Positions 1 through 10,349 are shown, counted from the first letter of the stretch. The stretch is DNA of 64,000 nt from Aricia agestis (GCF_905147365.1 NC_056407.1:21187980-21251979); one strand, 5' to 3'. A program made the numbers and translations. The notes: generated by a model from the letters alone, not told the origin.

Positions 1-780
1 TATTAAATAGAAACTCAAAATATTCTACCTTCAATAGTTTCAGAGATCGCATGGCTTTTACTACAAAAATCTAGTCGTGATTGGCTTTTACAACATATTT
101 TTTTGCTTCGTGACTATAACCATTTATTCATTTGGTTGTTTAGTTTTTCATTATTTTAACGTAAAAGTTCTTTGTAATATATTCGTAATGTCTACAGTAT
201 AAATCTTTTTGAGGAAAACTGCTTAGGTACATTTTGATATAATATGAAATAATCTTAGCTTTTTAAACTAAAGTAAACATTAGAGATATTTTCGTCTTTA
301 GAATAATAGTGAATGGCACATTATAATTGTGTTAAGAAGTTTTCCACCAAAAGACTTATTACCAAGAGTAACAATACGAAGAACTGATTTTCTAAAGCTA
401 TTATTGTTAAATACTTACCTAGTTTTGCATTATTTAGAGGTTAAGTTTATTTTATTTCGATAATTTTATTAAAGTTTGTCGGAAAAGTACAATTATACAT
501 AAAAATAATGAAAAACTATAAAATAATTTGATATTCGTCACTAATGTTTGTCGCATTTAATACACAAATTACACTTACTTATTATTACACTTGTCTTTTA
601 ATTAAAAAAAATACCTTCAATAAAACGTTGTTTTAAGTCTTATACAACCAAATAAATAAATGGTTATAGTCGTGAAGCAAAAAAAATGTTGTAAAAGCCA
701 TTTACAACTAGATTTTTTGTAGTAAAAGCCATGCTATCTCTGAAACTATTGAATGTAGGATATTTTGAGTTTCTATATAG
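1..780. mobile_element. Long-TIR (foldback) DNA element
   Basis: The first about 140 bases and bases 640-780 are near-identical inverted copies. Both carry the landmarks gaaactcaaaatat, atagtttcagagat, atggcttttactac and gactataaccattt in mirrored order. The roughly 500-base middle is AT-rich with no coding potential. This is the layout of a non-autonomous DNA transposon with long terminal inverted repeats. The left end lies at or before the window edge, so no target duplication can be confirmed. The superfamily is unknown. Confidence 0.75.
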
Positions 781-919
781 TAAACTACCCGAAAATCTAA
801 GCTTAATGAGCTATAGTGGTTTATTATAACCTGAGAGAATAAAAAAATATGCGTGAAACAAAATTACGATTTTTGTTTTTTGGCCGTACTGTAAAATGGC
901 TATTTGGCCTTTACGACGT

Positions 920-1060
920 TTCTACCCAGAGGGGTCGATATAATAAAATCGTAGGAAAGTCAATTCTGTACATTGAATATTTTTGTGCAATAAATAATAC
1001 TTGGGATGTGATCTACTATGCTAACGCGGAGTGCGGACGAAGTCGCGGGCAACACCTAGT
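920..1060 (-). mobile_element. Helitron-like (Lep1-type) fragment
   Basis: Read on the minus strand this matches the start of the element at 49620: gcccgcgacttcgtccgc, then a block with ccaagtattatttattg and gactttcctacgatttt. It is a 5' fragment without the typical tataatattag end. The open frame at 849-1154 lies partly over it and is not a gene. Confidence 0.6.
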
Positions 1061-1160
1061 CTATTATACTATTGTGTTTTCTCCTAAATCTATTTGGCTT
1101 TTGTCCGTAATAATAATCCATAATGATTTAGCATTTGGCCAAAATAATGCATAATATTAT

Positions 1161-1430
1161 GTCGCAATAAGCCCAGGTTTTGGCGTCGATATGAAACATG
1201 TCGGCGCTGGCCGGCGCCATATTAAATCCGTGTCGTTATCCAAAACGAATGCATTCAGCGTACAATAGCTTATTATATTGCTTTTGACAGATGTATAGTT
1301 GTTTTGATTTGGAAATTTGAAAGTGGAAAAAATAACTGCAAGAACGTTTGTGAAGAAAGAGTATTCCCTCTTAAAGGGCCGGTAATTCACCTGCAGCCTT
1401 TTTTTTAATAAAGGTATTTATTCATTTCAA
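1161..1430 (+). mobile_element. Degenerate LINE 3' end
   Basis: The segment near 1350-1410 (agagtattccctcttaaa, then ggccgg and cacctgcagc) matches the coding end and 3' tail of the LINE fragment at 19622-19998. The upstream part has lost its reading frame. It is a relic only. Confidence 0.4.
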
Positions 1431-1496
1431 AAAACTTAAAAACTAATACATTTAAGCCTCGCCAAACCAAAGTTTATCGGCGAGTCGTCGCAATGT

Positions 1497-1690
1497 CTAC
1501 CCTTTTCCCTTCCCTACCCTCCCCTATTCCCTTCCCTCCCCTATTACCCTAATCCCTCTTAAAAAGGCCGGCAACGCACCTGCAGCTCTTCTGATGCTGC
1601 AAGTGTCCATGGGCGACGGATGTTGCTTTCCATCAGGTGGCCCGCATGCTCGTTTCTTACCTTATTATTTATATAAAAATAAAAATTTTA
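1497..1690 (+). mobile_element. Chimeric SINE, 5'-truncated copy
   Basis: It carries the pyrimidine-rich cccttccctaccc middle section and the conserved tail (aaggccggcaacgcacc, gtccatgggcgacgga, tccatcaggtg) of the SINE family described at 61300-61612. The head is missing and the tail is diverged after position 1640. Confidence 0.75.
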
Positions 1691-1795
1691 AAGTGTAAAT
1701 ATTTCGCGCGTGAGCACCGATGAATCGGGGACTAATAAGCAATACAGAATACGCGACTTTAAAAAGATACCTTGTTTTCAATTATAGTTATTGTA

Positions 1796-1827
1796 GGTAC
1801 CTACTATATAGGGTACCTACTATATAG
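1796..1827 (+). repeat. Exact 16-bp tandem pair at LINE 5' edge
   Basis: The 16-mer ggtacctactatatag occurs twice head to tail. Its first bases, aggtacctact, also follow the LINE 3' end at 5700-5710. The site is therefore the likely pre-insertion target, with the LINE target duplication at 1795-1805 or 1812-1821. Confidence 0.8.
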
Positions 1828-1884
1828 GGGGGCACTATTCTAATGCCGGTGCCGTGGGGCACCGGCATTAGAATAGTGCCCCCC
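1827..1884. repeat. Perfect 27-bp stem, 4-nt loop hairpin
   Basis: Arms 1827-1853 and 1858-1884 are perfectly complementary around the loop gtgg. The hairpin sits at the extreme 5' end of the LINE. It may be part of the element's own 5' RNA structure or an inverted duplication formed on insertion. Confidence 0.9.
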
Positions 1885-4800
1885 TCCAGTACCAGGTGTC
1901 GTAAGAGGCGACAGAGGTACCTGACAGAGAAGGAAAACTTGATACAAACCCGGAACGGTATCTCCGTAAGGCGAAAGCCAGATCCTGCAACCAAACCAGC
2001 TCCACACGTAGCGACTCATCGTTCCTGTGGAGAAAGCTGGTAAGGTCGAGAGGGAAGTGTAGGCAGTGGGAAAACCTATACATCCTAAATTTTCTATCCC
2101 AGGCATGGTAGGAACCAGAAGGTGCCGTGCAAAAGTGGAGAGGACACTTCGCCACTGCTTTTAAGGGCAGCGGAACAAACACGGGAAATAACAGTTACCA
2201 GTTATAAGTCTGCGCGTATGGGCGTAAGCGCGGGCGCTAGGGGTTATTTCCGACAGTGGGAGGATCCATCGTAGGTCCACTGATCAGTTACCGCCCGCTC
2301 AAGCTGGGCAGCCCCCGGCCAATAAGGTACTGATCCGCCTCAGCACTGACCTGTTTCCATTGGGTGTAGGACACACTAGGTAAAACTAGCCAGTCGGTGC
2401 TGTAAATTATTTACACCTGCTCATGGGAAAAAGATTGACTCTTCAAAACGCTTGTCCATGCGTATTTCGACATGGAACGTTCGAACCATGAGAACGGGCC
2501 TTCCGGACACCTGTGGAGGCTTAGGTTGTGTGCAACAGGATCTGCGCAAAACGTCTATCATTGATATAGAATTAAAAAGATTGAACATCGCAATCTCAGC
2601 TCTGCAGGAGACTAGGTTACCTGATACAGGATCTATTAGAGAATCTAATTACACCTTTTACTGGGTAGGCAAGGATCTAAATGATGTACGTGAGCATGGC
2701 GTCGGTTTTGCAGTAAGAAACGACCTTCTGACCTGTATAGAACCACCACAAGGTATTTCTGAGCGCATAATGGTATTGCGCCTATTTACTAACTGCGGCT
2801 ATGTTACTCTGATCTCCGCATACGCACCAACGCTAGCCTCATCTTCTCACGCGAAAGACGCGTTTTACGACCAGCTTACCCAAGTAACGAGAGGGATACC
2901 TGTGGGTGATCACCTTTACATTCTCGGTGACTTTAATGCCCGTGTTGGTCAGGATAACAACGCTTGGCCGGAATGCCTCGGAAAACATGGTATTGGTAGA
3001 TTAAATGAAAATGGTCAACGTGTGCTTGAATTCTGTTCACTTCATCATCTCTGTGTAACAAACACCTATTTCCGGGGCAAGCCTTCACATAAAGTTTCAT
3101 GGAAACACCCTCGTTCTGGACATTGGCATCAGCTCGACATGATCCTGACTCGAAAAAGATATTTTCGCCATGTGCTCCACACACGTTCGTATCAAAGTGC
3201 TGATTGCGACACGGACCATTCATTAGTCGTTACAAACGTTGCCATATCTCGAAAGAAAATTCACTTCTCGAAGCCCCCCGGGAGAAAGAAAATTGATATT
3301 GCCCAGACCAGGGTTCACGTGAAGGTCGAGTTGTATAGAGAGGCCGTACAAGGTGATGTTCAATCATGGGACAGTGACCCATCACTTGAGAAAGCTTGGG
3401 AGCGCATCAAAAAAACCCTTACAGATACTGCAGGCTCTGCTTTCGGCTGTAAAAAAGCTAAAACTGAGGACTGGTTTGCCCAAAATATCGAGCACTTACA
3501 ACCACTTATTGATTCGAAGCGGACAGCCAGCTTGAATCACCGCCTTAATCCTTCTCCAGCAACACGTCAAAAACTAAAGGAAGCTAAATCGGCTCTGCAA
3601 CGCAGTTCGCGTTATTTTTCAAACAGATACTGGCTCGACTTGTGCCACTACATCCAACATTGTGCTGACACAGGAAACCTAAATGGTTTTTACTCAGGCA
3701 TCAAGCAAGCAATCGGCCCTATTCCTAAAAAGTCTTCACTGTTGAAAGAACTGGATGGCACCGTCATCAATGACAGCAAACGTCAATTGCAAAGGTGGGC
3801 TGAACACTATGCCAGTCTCTTCTCCAAGCCAGCAAATATTCATGCCGAGGCAGAGGACTTGCTTCCTAGAATGGAAACTATGTTCGAGTTGGACGATGTG
3901 CCTACAGTAGAGGAGTTCAATAACGCCGTCAAGCAAACAAAATGTGGCAAAAGCCCTGGTGGTGATGGGATTTATCCTGAGCTGCTAAAACTAAATTTCA
4001 TCACTCCTCTTCTATATGATCTCTTGGTCAAATGCTGGACTGAGGGCACTGTACCACAGGATATGCGCGATGCTAATATCATCACCCTCTACAAAGGAAA
4101 AGGTGATAGGGGTGACTGCAATTCCTATCGTGGCATATCGCTCTTGAGTGTCGTTGGTGGACTTGTAGGTCGTGTAGTTCTCAACAAGCTTCAATGTCTC
4201 GCTAGCCGCATTTACCCAGAGTCTCAGTGTGGATTCCGTGAAGGGCGATCGACAATTGACATGGTTTTCACTTTGCGTCAGGTCCAGGAGAAATGTAGAG
4301 AGCAGCAGACCCCTGTCTTTATAGCTTTTGTGGACCTTAATAAAGCTTTCGATTCGGTAAGCAGGGAGGGACTTTATAAAGCGCTCGAGCTGATAGGCTG
4401 CCCACCGAAACTTCTCGGACTAATCAAAGCTTTCCACGATGACATGAAGGGATCTGTTATATTTGATGGCAGCACTTCTGATCCTTTTGATATGCGCAGA
4501 GGTGTGCGACAAGGGTGTGTTCTAGCTCCTACCCTATTTGGTATCTTCTTCGCATTATTACTAAAGGTAGCATTTGGCGACAAACCTCAAGGCGTGCACA
4601 TGTACACTAGACAAGACGGCAAACTCTACAATATTTCTCTGTTACGATCAAAACGAAACCGTAAAAACTTGTTCGTTGATAATCTTTTATTCGCTGACGA
4701 TGCCGCTTTTGTTGCCACATCACCTCACGAACTCCAAGCTATTATGGATCAATTTTCTCGTGCTTGTAGGCTCTTCTCCATGAGTATCAACGCCAGGAAA

Positions 4801-5699
4801 ACTGTAGTACTTACACAGGGGTCACCAGAAAAACCAGTCATATCATTAAACGGATCCCCTTTAGAAGTTGTCGACAAGTTTTGCTATCTTGGTTCGACGG
4901 TCACGAGCAACCTTTCACTTGATGCAGAAATTGAGATACGCATTGGTAAAGCAGCGACCTTGTTTGGAAAGCTTCGTTCAAGAGTATGGGACAATAATAA
5001 CCTCACGGTCAGAACAAAAATATTAGTATATCAGGCCTGTATTCTCAGTGTACTCTTGTACGGAGCTGAAACATGGACTACGTATGCAAAACAAGAGCGA
5101 CGACTTAATACATTTCACATGCGTTGCGTACGCGGCATTCTTGGAATTAAGTGGGAGGATAGAGTCACGAACGAGGACGTCCTTGCTAAGGCACAGTTAG
5201 CTAGTGTGGCGGCTATACTCAAACAGCGAAGACTGCGTTGGCTTGGACATGTGCATCGCATGCCGACGTACAGGCTGCCGAGACAGGTTATGTTGGCGGT
5301 GGTAGCGGATGCAAAGAGGGGCATTGGGCGTCCGAAGCTACGTTTCAAAGATTGTATTAAACGTGACCTTGCCTCCTTCAACATCAAGCAGAATGCATGG
5401 GACGAGCTCGCCGAAGACAGAAACAGGTGGAGGCAAAGTATAGCTCAGGGAGTCCGGTACCATGATCGAAAATGGTTCGACAGGTTGGCTGAAAGGCGTG
5501 TCAAAGCTAGCGATAATTCACAACCTCATCCATCAAACAATGCTCTCTTGTGCATAAATTGCGGACGGTCTTGTCGATCGAGAATTGGACTCTATAGTCA
5601 TCAAAAGAAGTGTCTGAAACAGAAGCTTGCAGTTTGCACCCATAATATGACCCCTACCTAAATCATCAGTAATTGATGAAGAGGCCAATGATGATGATG
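1828..5699 (+). mobile_element. Full-length APE-type non-LTR retrotransposon
   Basis: The element runs from a G-rich hairpin at about 1828 to a short TGATGATGATGA-like tail at 5688-5699. It is flanked by aggtacctact at 1795-1805 and 5700-5710, a good 11-bp target duplication. A 5' untranslated region of about 570 bases precedes one long intact ORF. That region includes gtcgtaagaggcgac near 1898, a motif I associate with 5' regions of related elements in other invertebrates. The intact ORF, complete tail and duplication suggest a fairly recent insertion. The endonuclease and RT together with the C-terminal zinc knuckle fit an RTE-like clade. The clade name is my inference from motif style. Confidence 0.88.
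2458..5661 (+). CDS. LINE endonuclease-reverse transcriptase ORF
   Basis: This is the retrotransposition polyprotein of the element at 1828-5699. It should nick chromosomal DNA and copy its own RNA into the nick (target-primed reverse transcription). The first ATG is 2458; the frame opens six bases earlier at a TTG, which I reject as a eukaryotic start. The protein has 1067 residues. The N-terminal APE endonuclease shows STWNVRTM (4-11), ALQETR, GDFNAR (157-162) and a terminal TDHSLV. The reverse transcriptase shows FVDLNKAFDS with Asp626, GVRQGCVLAP (682-691) and the catalytic FADD at 745-748. A C-terminal Cys2-His-Cys knuckle of the form CX2CX12HX4C spans about 1032-1052. There are no stops or frameshifts, and all key catalytic motifs are present. 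Its codon use is less AT-rich than the flanks. I am sure it is a LINE protein, and less sure of the clade. Confidence 0.95.
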   Translation: MRISTWNVRTMRTGLPDTCGGLGCVQQDLRKTSIIDIELKRLNIAISALQETRLPDTGSIRESNYTFYWVGKDLNDVREHGVGFAVRNDLLTCIEPPQGISERIMVLRLFTNCGYVTLISAYAPTLASSSHAKDAFYDQLTQVTRGIPVGDHLYILGDFNARVGQDNNAWPECLGKHGIGRLNENGQRVLEFCSLHHLCVTNTYFRGKPSHKVSWKHPRSGHWHQLDMILTRKRYFRHVLHTRSYQSADCDTDHSLVVTNVAISRKKIHFSKPPGRKKIDIAQTRVHVKVELYREAVQGDVQSWDSDPSLEKAWERIKKTLTDTAGSAFGCKKAKTEDWFAQNIEHLQPLIDSKRTASLNHRLNPSPATRQKLKEAKSALQRSSRYFSNRYWLDLCHYIQHCADTGNLNGFYSGIKQAIGPIPKKSSLLKELDGTVINDSKRQLQRWAEHYASLFSKPANIHAEAEDLLPRMETMFELDDVPTVEEFNNAVKQTKCGKSPGGDGIYPELLKLNFITPLLYDLLVKCWTEGTVPQDMRDANIITLYKGKGDRGDCNSYRGISLLSVVGGLVGRVVLNKLQCLASRIYPESQCGFREGRSTIDMVFTLRQVQEKCREQQTPVFIAFVDLNKAFDSVSREGLYKALELIGCPPKLLGLIKAFHDDMKGSVIFDGSTSDPFDMRRGVRQGCVLAPTLFGIFFALLLKVAFGDKPQGVHMYTRQDGKLYNISLLRSKRNRKNLFVDNLLFADDAAFVATSPHELQAIMDQFSRACRLFSMSINARKTVVLTQGSPEKPVISLNGSPLEVVDKFCYLGSTVTSNLSLDAEIEIRIGKAATLFGKLRSRVWDNNNLTVRTKILVYQACILSVLLYGAETWTTYAKQERRLNTFHMRCVRGILGIKWEDRVTNEDVLAKAQLASVAAILKQRRLRWLGHVHRMPTYRLPRQVMLAVVADAKRGIGRPKLRFKDCIKRDLASFNIKQNAWDELAEDRNRWRQSIAQGVRYHDRKWFDRLAERRVKASDNSQPHPSNNALLCINCGRSCRSRIGLYSHQKKCLKQKLAVCTHNMTPT

Positions 5700-5710
5700 A
5701 GGTACCTACT

Positions 5711-7150
5711 CATACATTCCAACCGAACCACATATTCAAAGAAAAATTACAACAAGATCTTGTAATTTTTCTACCTTTTTATTTTCTTTTTCGCGCGCGG
5801 ACTTCTCTCTCTTTCTTTTTGCACAGTCCTGAAAAATGAATATTCGCATTCAATTGTACTTCCATGAAATCCTTTTCACTTACAAAGTTCATCTCAAAAT
5901 TGTGTGAAATCCGGAAAAATGCAACCCCTTCACCATCGTTACTTCGATAGCAGTTTTCCGTTCACAGAAAATGTTACCCGTAAAACTTTATGTCCTTCTG
6001 CTTTGCATTTTATCTTAAACCAGTTAAGATACTTCCTGCTTGAGACGAGTCTAGAATTTTTAGGGTTATCGATTTTAGACCAATCGGAATGCTACGTAGA
6101 CTATTTCTGTTTATCATTTTAGAATATTTTTTAAATATAAACAAACAAACAAACATATATACTTTATTGTGCACAAAAATTACAATTAAACTTAAATATA
6201 AGTATACAACAATAATTATTCATAAATCAGACATGTACACAAAGGCGGCCTTATTATTGTGAAGCAATTTCTTCCAGGCAACCTTTTAACATTCTTAACA
6301 GTGTTAAATCCAGAAAAACGGTGATGTGCAAAAGTATACCTAATATTAGTTATTTTTTTACTTTTACTTTTTTTCTTACTTTTACTTTCATTAATATTAA
6401 TCAGTCTACTTTAGTATCCTTTAAGTGCTAAAATTGTATATTTTGCAAGGTTTGTTGTGCAACTGATCGATATTATTAAAAATACATATCGAAGAAAGAA
6501 TAACCCTTTAAATAATGTTTTCTGAAAACTTCGGAGACTGGAGAAGCAAGCTCTTGATAATTATTATCGTCGTTGTTTGTTTTCAACATGGGCTTGTAAT
6601 CAAGCCACCAAATCATGATTGATTGGCACAGAGAGATAAATTGATTGGCACAGGGAGACTGAAGAATACACAATTTCTATTTTCTTTTCGTTTGATGTAA
6701 AAAAACTGAAGAGAAAGGCTAACAATGTTAGTATGTATGGTATGTATGAAGATAAATACATCACATTGTTATGAAAGTTTCTTAGCACTCAATTCCCTAA
6801 AGCAGACTCTGTTTTACAACGAACGTGAAAGCATCGTATTATGATATCGAGTGCTCTTAGCGAGGCAACGCATTAATTAAAACTTACACTGCCGTCAACT
6901 ATAAGTTGAGATAATAAAGCAAATAACTAATAGAGCTATCTCCTTGTATAATAAAGTTTATAGTTGGTAAAACTTTACGCGAGAAAATATGAAGTTTACG
7001 GCTAAAGTAGTTTCGGTGAAATATTCATTACATGTTGATTCCCAAGTGCGGCTCAGAAAGTTTTTCGTGCGATTTCAAACGAAAGATAAAGTAACTTTTT
7101 TTATGTTATCTTCTGTCCTAATTTTTTATGACGCACTCAGAGAGATTTAA
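5711..7150. other. Intergenic or intronic AT-rich sequence
   Basis: No gene is seen. At 6130-6300 a CAAACAAACAAAC run and the phrases atactttattgtgcac and gcggccttattattgtgaag resemble a degraded minus-strand LINE 3' end that I know from other Lepidoptera. The remainder shows no structure I can name. Confidence 0.4.
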
Positions 7151-7152
7151 TG

Positions 7153-7590
7153 ATTTTTTTTTTAATGAAATAAGAGGGCAAACGAGCAAACGGATCACCT
7201 GATGGAAAGCAACTTCCGTCGCCCATGGACACTCGCAGCATCAGAAGAGTTGCAAGTGCGTTGCCGGCCTTTTAAGAGGGAATAGGGTAGGGGAGGGTAG
7301 GGAAGGGAAGGGAATAGGGGAGGGTAGGGAAGGGAATGGGGTAGGGGATTGGGCCTCCAGGAAACTCACTCACTCGGCGAAACATAGCGCAAGATCAGTT
7401 TCACGCCGGTTTTTTGTGAAACAGCGCTTGCGCTGTGTTTCGCCGAGTGAGTGAGTTTACCGGAGGCCCAATCCCCTAACCCCTACCCTATTCCCTTCCC
7501 TACCCTCAACTATTCCATTCCCTTCCCTACCCTCAACTATTCCGTTCCCTTCCCTACACTCCCCTATTACCCTATTCCCTCTTAAGAGCT
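7153..7590. mobile_element. Inverted pair of chimeric SINEs
   Basis: A minus-strand copy (about 7153-7420, its tail at the left) is joined directly to a plus-strand partial copy (about 7421-7590). They meet inside the head region around ggcgaaacatagcgc and gcgctgtgtttcgcc, giving a palindrome with arms of about 160 bases. The right copy ends at ctattccctcttaagagc, before the usual tail. Confidence 0.8.
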
Positions 7591-7975
7591 CACCTGACTC
7601 TAAAAATCAAACATCGTTCTTCTCTCTTCACACTCACGCCCGTCTTTCATATGCCAGGTGAAAAAGGACGGCGCGGAATCATTGCCGAGTTAGTTTTACT
7701 TGAATAAAAGACGAACTATAATGATTATGAAAAAAGTGTTTTGAGCAAATTTAGGTTTTATCAATACCTTTTTAGATATTAAAAAATATTAAAGAAAAGA
7801 AGAAGGAGGTTTTTTGTAAAAAATAAACTATCGAGCATTTTTTGAGTAATCGTGTTTTCGTCTTGAGCATATAATCTTTATGAACTGAAGTTACTTGTGT
7901 CAAAAAATCAGTTTTTTAGATCTTATAGATTTTGAGATCTAGGTTAAAGTATGTAGTCAAGTTAGGGTCATATGG

Positions 7976-8096
7976 GCTCTTAAAAGGCCGGCAACGCACT
8001 TGCAGCTCTTCTGATGCTACGAGTGTCCATGGGCGACGGATAGTTGCTCTCCATCAGGTGACCCGTTTGCTCGTTTGCCCCCTTATTTCATAAAAA
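7976..8096 (+). mobile_element. Chimeric SINE or LINE tail fragment
   Basis: Only the 3' tail is present: aaaggccggcaacgcact, gtccatgggcgacgga, ccatcaggtgacccg, ending cttatttcat plus poly-A. Because the SINE and the LINE share this tail, the parent cannot be decided. Confidence 0.75.
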
Positions 8097-8102
8097 AAAA
8101 AT

Positions 8103-8215
8103 CTCATTGTGGGACCAAACTGGAGACGGGTTGCAAAAGATAGAAAACTGTGGAAGTCGTTGACCTATGCCTCGACATTATGATTATGCCTCTTGAGGCA
8201 CACTGTGTCATGAGA
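8103..8215 (+). pseudogene. RTE-like LINE C-terminal coding remnant
   Basis: From 8121 a short frame reads WRRVAKDRKLWKSLTYASTL followed by TGA at 8181-8183. The V-A-K-D-R-x-x-W-x-x-L pattern just before a stop is the usual C-terminus of RTE-type reverse transcriptases. A little non-coding tail follows. No upstream RT sequence is found, so this is a 5'-truncated dead copy. Confidence 0.6.
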
Positions 8216-8428
8216 TAAATTTTAAATAATTGTAAATTATTACTCTCAAACTGCAAAAATTGTAAATACGAATTTTATTTTTATTTATTCACTTTAACGT
8301 GATGAAGATTTGAAAGGAAACTCCAATTTACATTTTTTTTTTCTTTTATCGAGAAGAGAAGTTGCATCTACCCTATAAATAAAGATCTTTACAAAATCTT
8401 ATAATATATGATATAATATAATATAATA

Positions 8429-8692
8429 TCTATGGACGCTTCACACCACGTCAGTCTGGCCCCGTGCTAAGTACCTAAAGGACTTGTGTTACAGGTACCA
8501 GACAACGGAAATATATTTAATACTTTCTATACTATACATATATATTTAAGATTTTTATTATATCATACACATATTTAATACACATCCAGACCTGGGAACA
8601 TTGAAAACTTTTTGTTCCGTCGGCGGGATTTGAACCCGCGACTCCCAGCTTGAGCTACCAACGCGCTCACCACTGAGCCACAGAGGTCGTCG
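8429..8692 (-). mobile_element. tRNA-derived SINE (family 1)
   Basis: On the minus strand it opens gacgacctctgtggctcag (A-box region) and has a B box within cgcgggttcaaatcccgcc at about 8622-8640. A unique body follows, ending gaagcgtccatagat. The tRNA-like arm lacks a pairing acceptor stem, so it is a SINE and not a tRNA gene. Related copies are at 36932-37112 and 37598-37833. Confidence 0.85.
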
Positions 8693-9297
8693 AAACTTTA
8701 ATAATTTAAAGTTTTCATACCAAACTCGTGGTTTGAGGTATACCTGCATTTACCTTGTTCTGTATCGCGGTGTGGTGGCATTTACTTATGGCATTTACCT
8801 AACTATACCCTCAGAATACTGTAAAATATTTTGTTCCACATAAGTTAAGGGCCCTTTTCCCTTTTCCTGAACCGGATGTGAGTTTACAGCCTCAAGGGCG
8901 AATACAGTTGACGGCAAAGACTCCCTTTGTCCGGCACGTGCTTCCTTTGATAAGAATTGTAGCTTTTTGCGCTTAATGTTTGGACAATTTGGGATTCCAA
9001 ATTGTTTATGGGTTGAAAGATCAAACAATTTGTAGCCGTTATTGTTTTTGTGGTTACGTGGCAACGTAAGAATGAATGAACGAATAAAATAATGAATGAA
9101 TGTTTGGTAACCTGTTGTACTACTATTCGGTAACTGTGATAGATAAACAGGTTATACAGGATGCAATTAAACCTTCCTGCCTTGATATATTGATCCTTGT
9201 TAAAAATAAAAATACATGTATTTTTCTTTTAGAGTCACTCAGTACTAAAATGTTGAGAAATAGCTTCCGAAAGTTATCCTAAAAAACACTACAATTA
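8693..9297. other. Sequence upstream of the first visible exon
   Basis: No gene or clear repeat is seen. It presumably lies in an intron of the Beat-like gene if its 5' exons are upstream. Confidence 0.3.
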
Positions 9298-9393
9298 ATC
9301 GATTTCGATTTTAACGGTTTTTTGACATTTTTTAGACATATTTTAGATGGCTAAAGTGTCAAAAAACCGTTGAAATCGCAAATCGAAATCGAT
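9298..9393. repeat. Foldback hairpin
   Basis: Left arm atcgatttcgattt plus aacggttttttgac is mirrored by gtcaaaaaaccgtt plus aaatcgaaatcgat. The arms are about 40 bases around a short AT-rich loop. It looks like a small MITE or its remnant, about 240 bases before an exon. Confidence 0.7.
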
Positions 9394-9439
9394 ATCAGTT
9401 TCGGGAGTAAGGCACCTGTTTGCACAGTCATAATTATTC

Positions 9440-9500
9440 TGTCAAACGTACCGCATAGTACATGAAATGCGGCGCGTACGGTACGGATGAATTCTTGAGG
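9440..9500. repeat. Repeat flanking an exon (left copy)
   Basis: A segment with gcatagtacatgaaatgcgg and cgcgtacg recurs at 9955-9990 on the other side of the exon, with small changes. The pair is a dispersed or duplicated repeat of unknown kind. Confidence 0.35.
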
Positions 9501-9630
9501 TGTCACATCATTGCATACGATAAATTCCGAAATGCGGTGCAATAGACGCCTGCGTGCTGATAAATGTGCAATCACCTTAATTTAAAGCTTTTTTATAACA
9601 AAAACATAACACTCATATTTCCTCTTCCAG

Positions 9631-9766
9631 TTAATAATGTTGAAGCCGACGGCCATAACCCTGGAGAAGATGGACTTCTCGGCGGCGGGGCCGTACGCGT
9701 GCGAGATCGCGCTTGACATCCCGCTATACTCCAAAGCCTCCAAAATACACGAGCTCAGCGTCATAG
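9631..9766 (+). CDS. Beaten-path-like Ig protein, internal exon
   Basis: This exon encodes 45 codons plus one base. It starts after the acceptor cctcttccag and ends at the donor g|gtgagt. The translation contains KPTAITLEKMDFSAAG then PYACE, the D-x-G-x-Y-x-C signature around the second cysteine of an Ig V-type domain. The rest (IALDIPLYSKASK...) resembles the first Ig domain of insect Beat proteins, axon-guidance proteins that bind the Side family at the cell surface. GC content is clearly above the flanking intron. The exon carrying the first cysteine is not visible. Family assignment comes from motif memory; other two-Ig insect surface proteins remain possible. Confidence 0.8.
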
Positions 9767-10059
9767 GTGAGTAAAACAAACTAAAAGAAGAAGCAGCAGG
9801 CCGATAATCTTGCGACAGCTATGCAACAGGTATTTGACAGCAGATATTGCACATATTGTATCAAAATCAATACAAAATTTTTATTCTCAAGTTGCGTAGC
9901 TGTAGAGCTGATCGCACATAATATTTTGTCAGCAGTCGCGCCGTACGCGCCTAGCGCATCGCATAGTTTATGAAATGCGACGCGTACGTAAAATGTATCA
10001 TGAGACAGTTTTATAACAGGCGTTGACTCTCTGGTAAACAAATCCCCTAAATAAGATAA

Positions 10060-10345
10060 TCCGCCAAGTGCGAGTCGGACTCGCGCACGAAGGGTTCCGT
10101 ACCAGTATAGAGCAAAAATAGACCAAAAAAAATGTTTTTTGTATGGGAGCCCACCTTAAATATTCAAATTATTTTGTTTTTAGTATTTGTTGTTATAGCG
10201 GCATCGGATATACACAATCTGTGAAAATTTCAGAAATCTAGCTATGGTGGTTTATGAGATATAGCCTGGAGACAGACAGACGGACAGACAGACATCGAAG
10301 TCTTTGTAATAGGGTCGTTTTTACCCTATGGGTACGGAACCCTAA
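10060..10345 (+). mobile_element. Interspersed repeat with internal inverted GGTTCCGTACC
   Basis: It begins gtgcgagtcggactcgcg, carries agggttccgtacc near the start and gggtacggaaccct near the end, and has a gacagacggacagacagac stretch before the end. A second copy in the same orientation is at 41900-42188. It is a common lepidopteran repeat type; I do not assign a class. Confidence 0.75.
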
Positions 10346-10349
10346 AAAC

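Noticed and set aside
849..1154. 101-residue frame starting with ATG
   Set aside because: The part from about 920 covers a minus-strand Helitron-like fragment; the same sequence is mirrored at 49621-49911.
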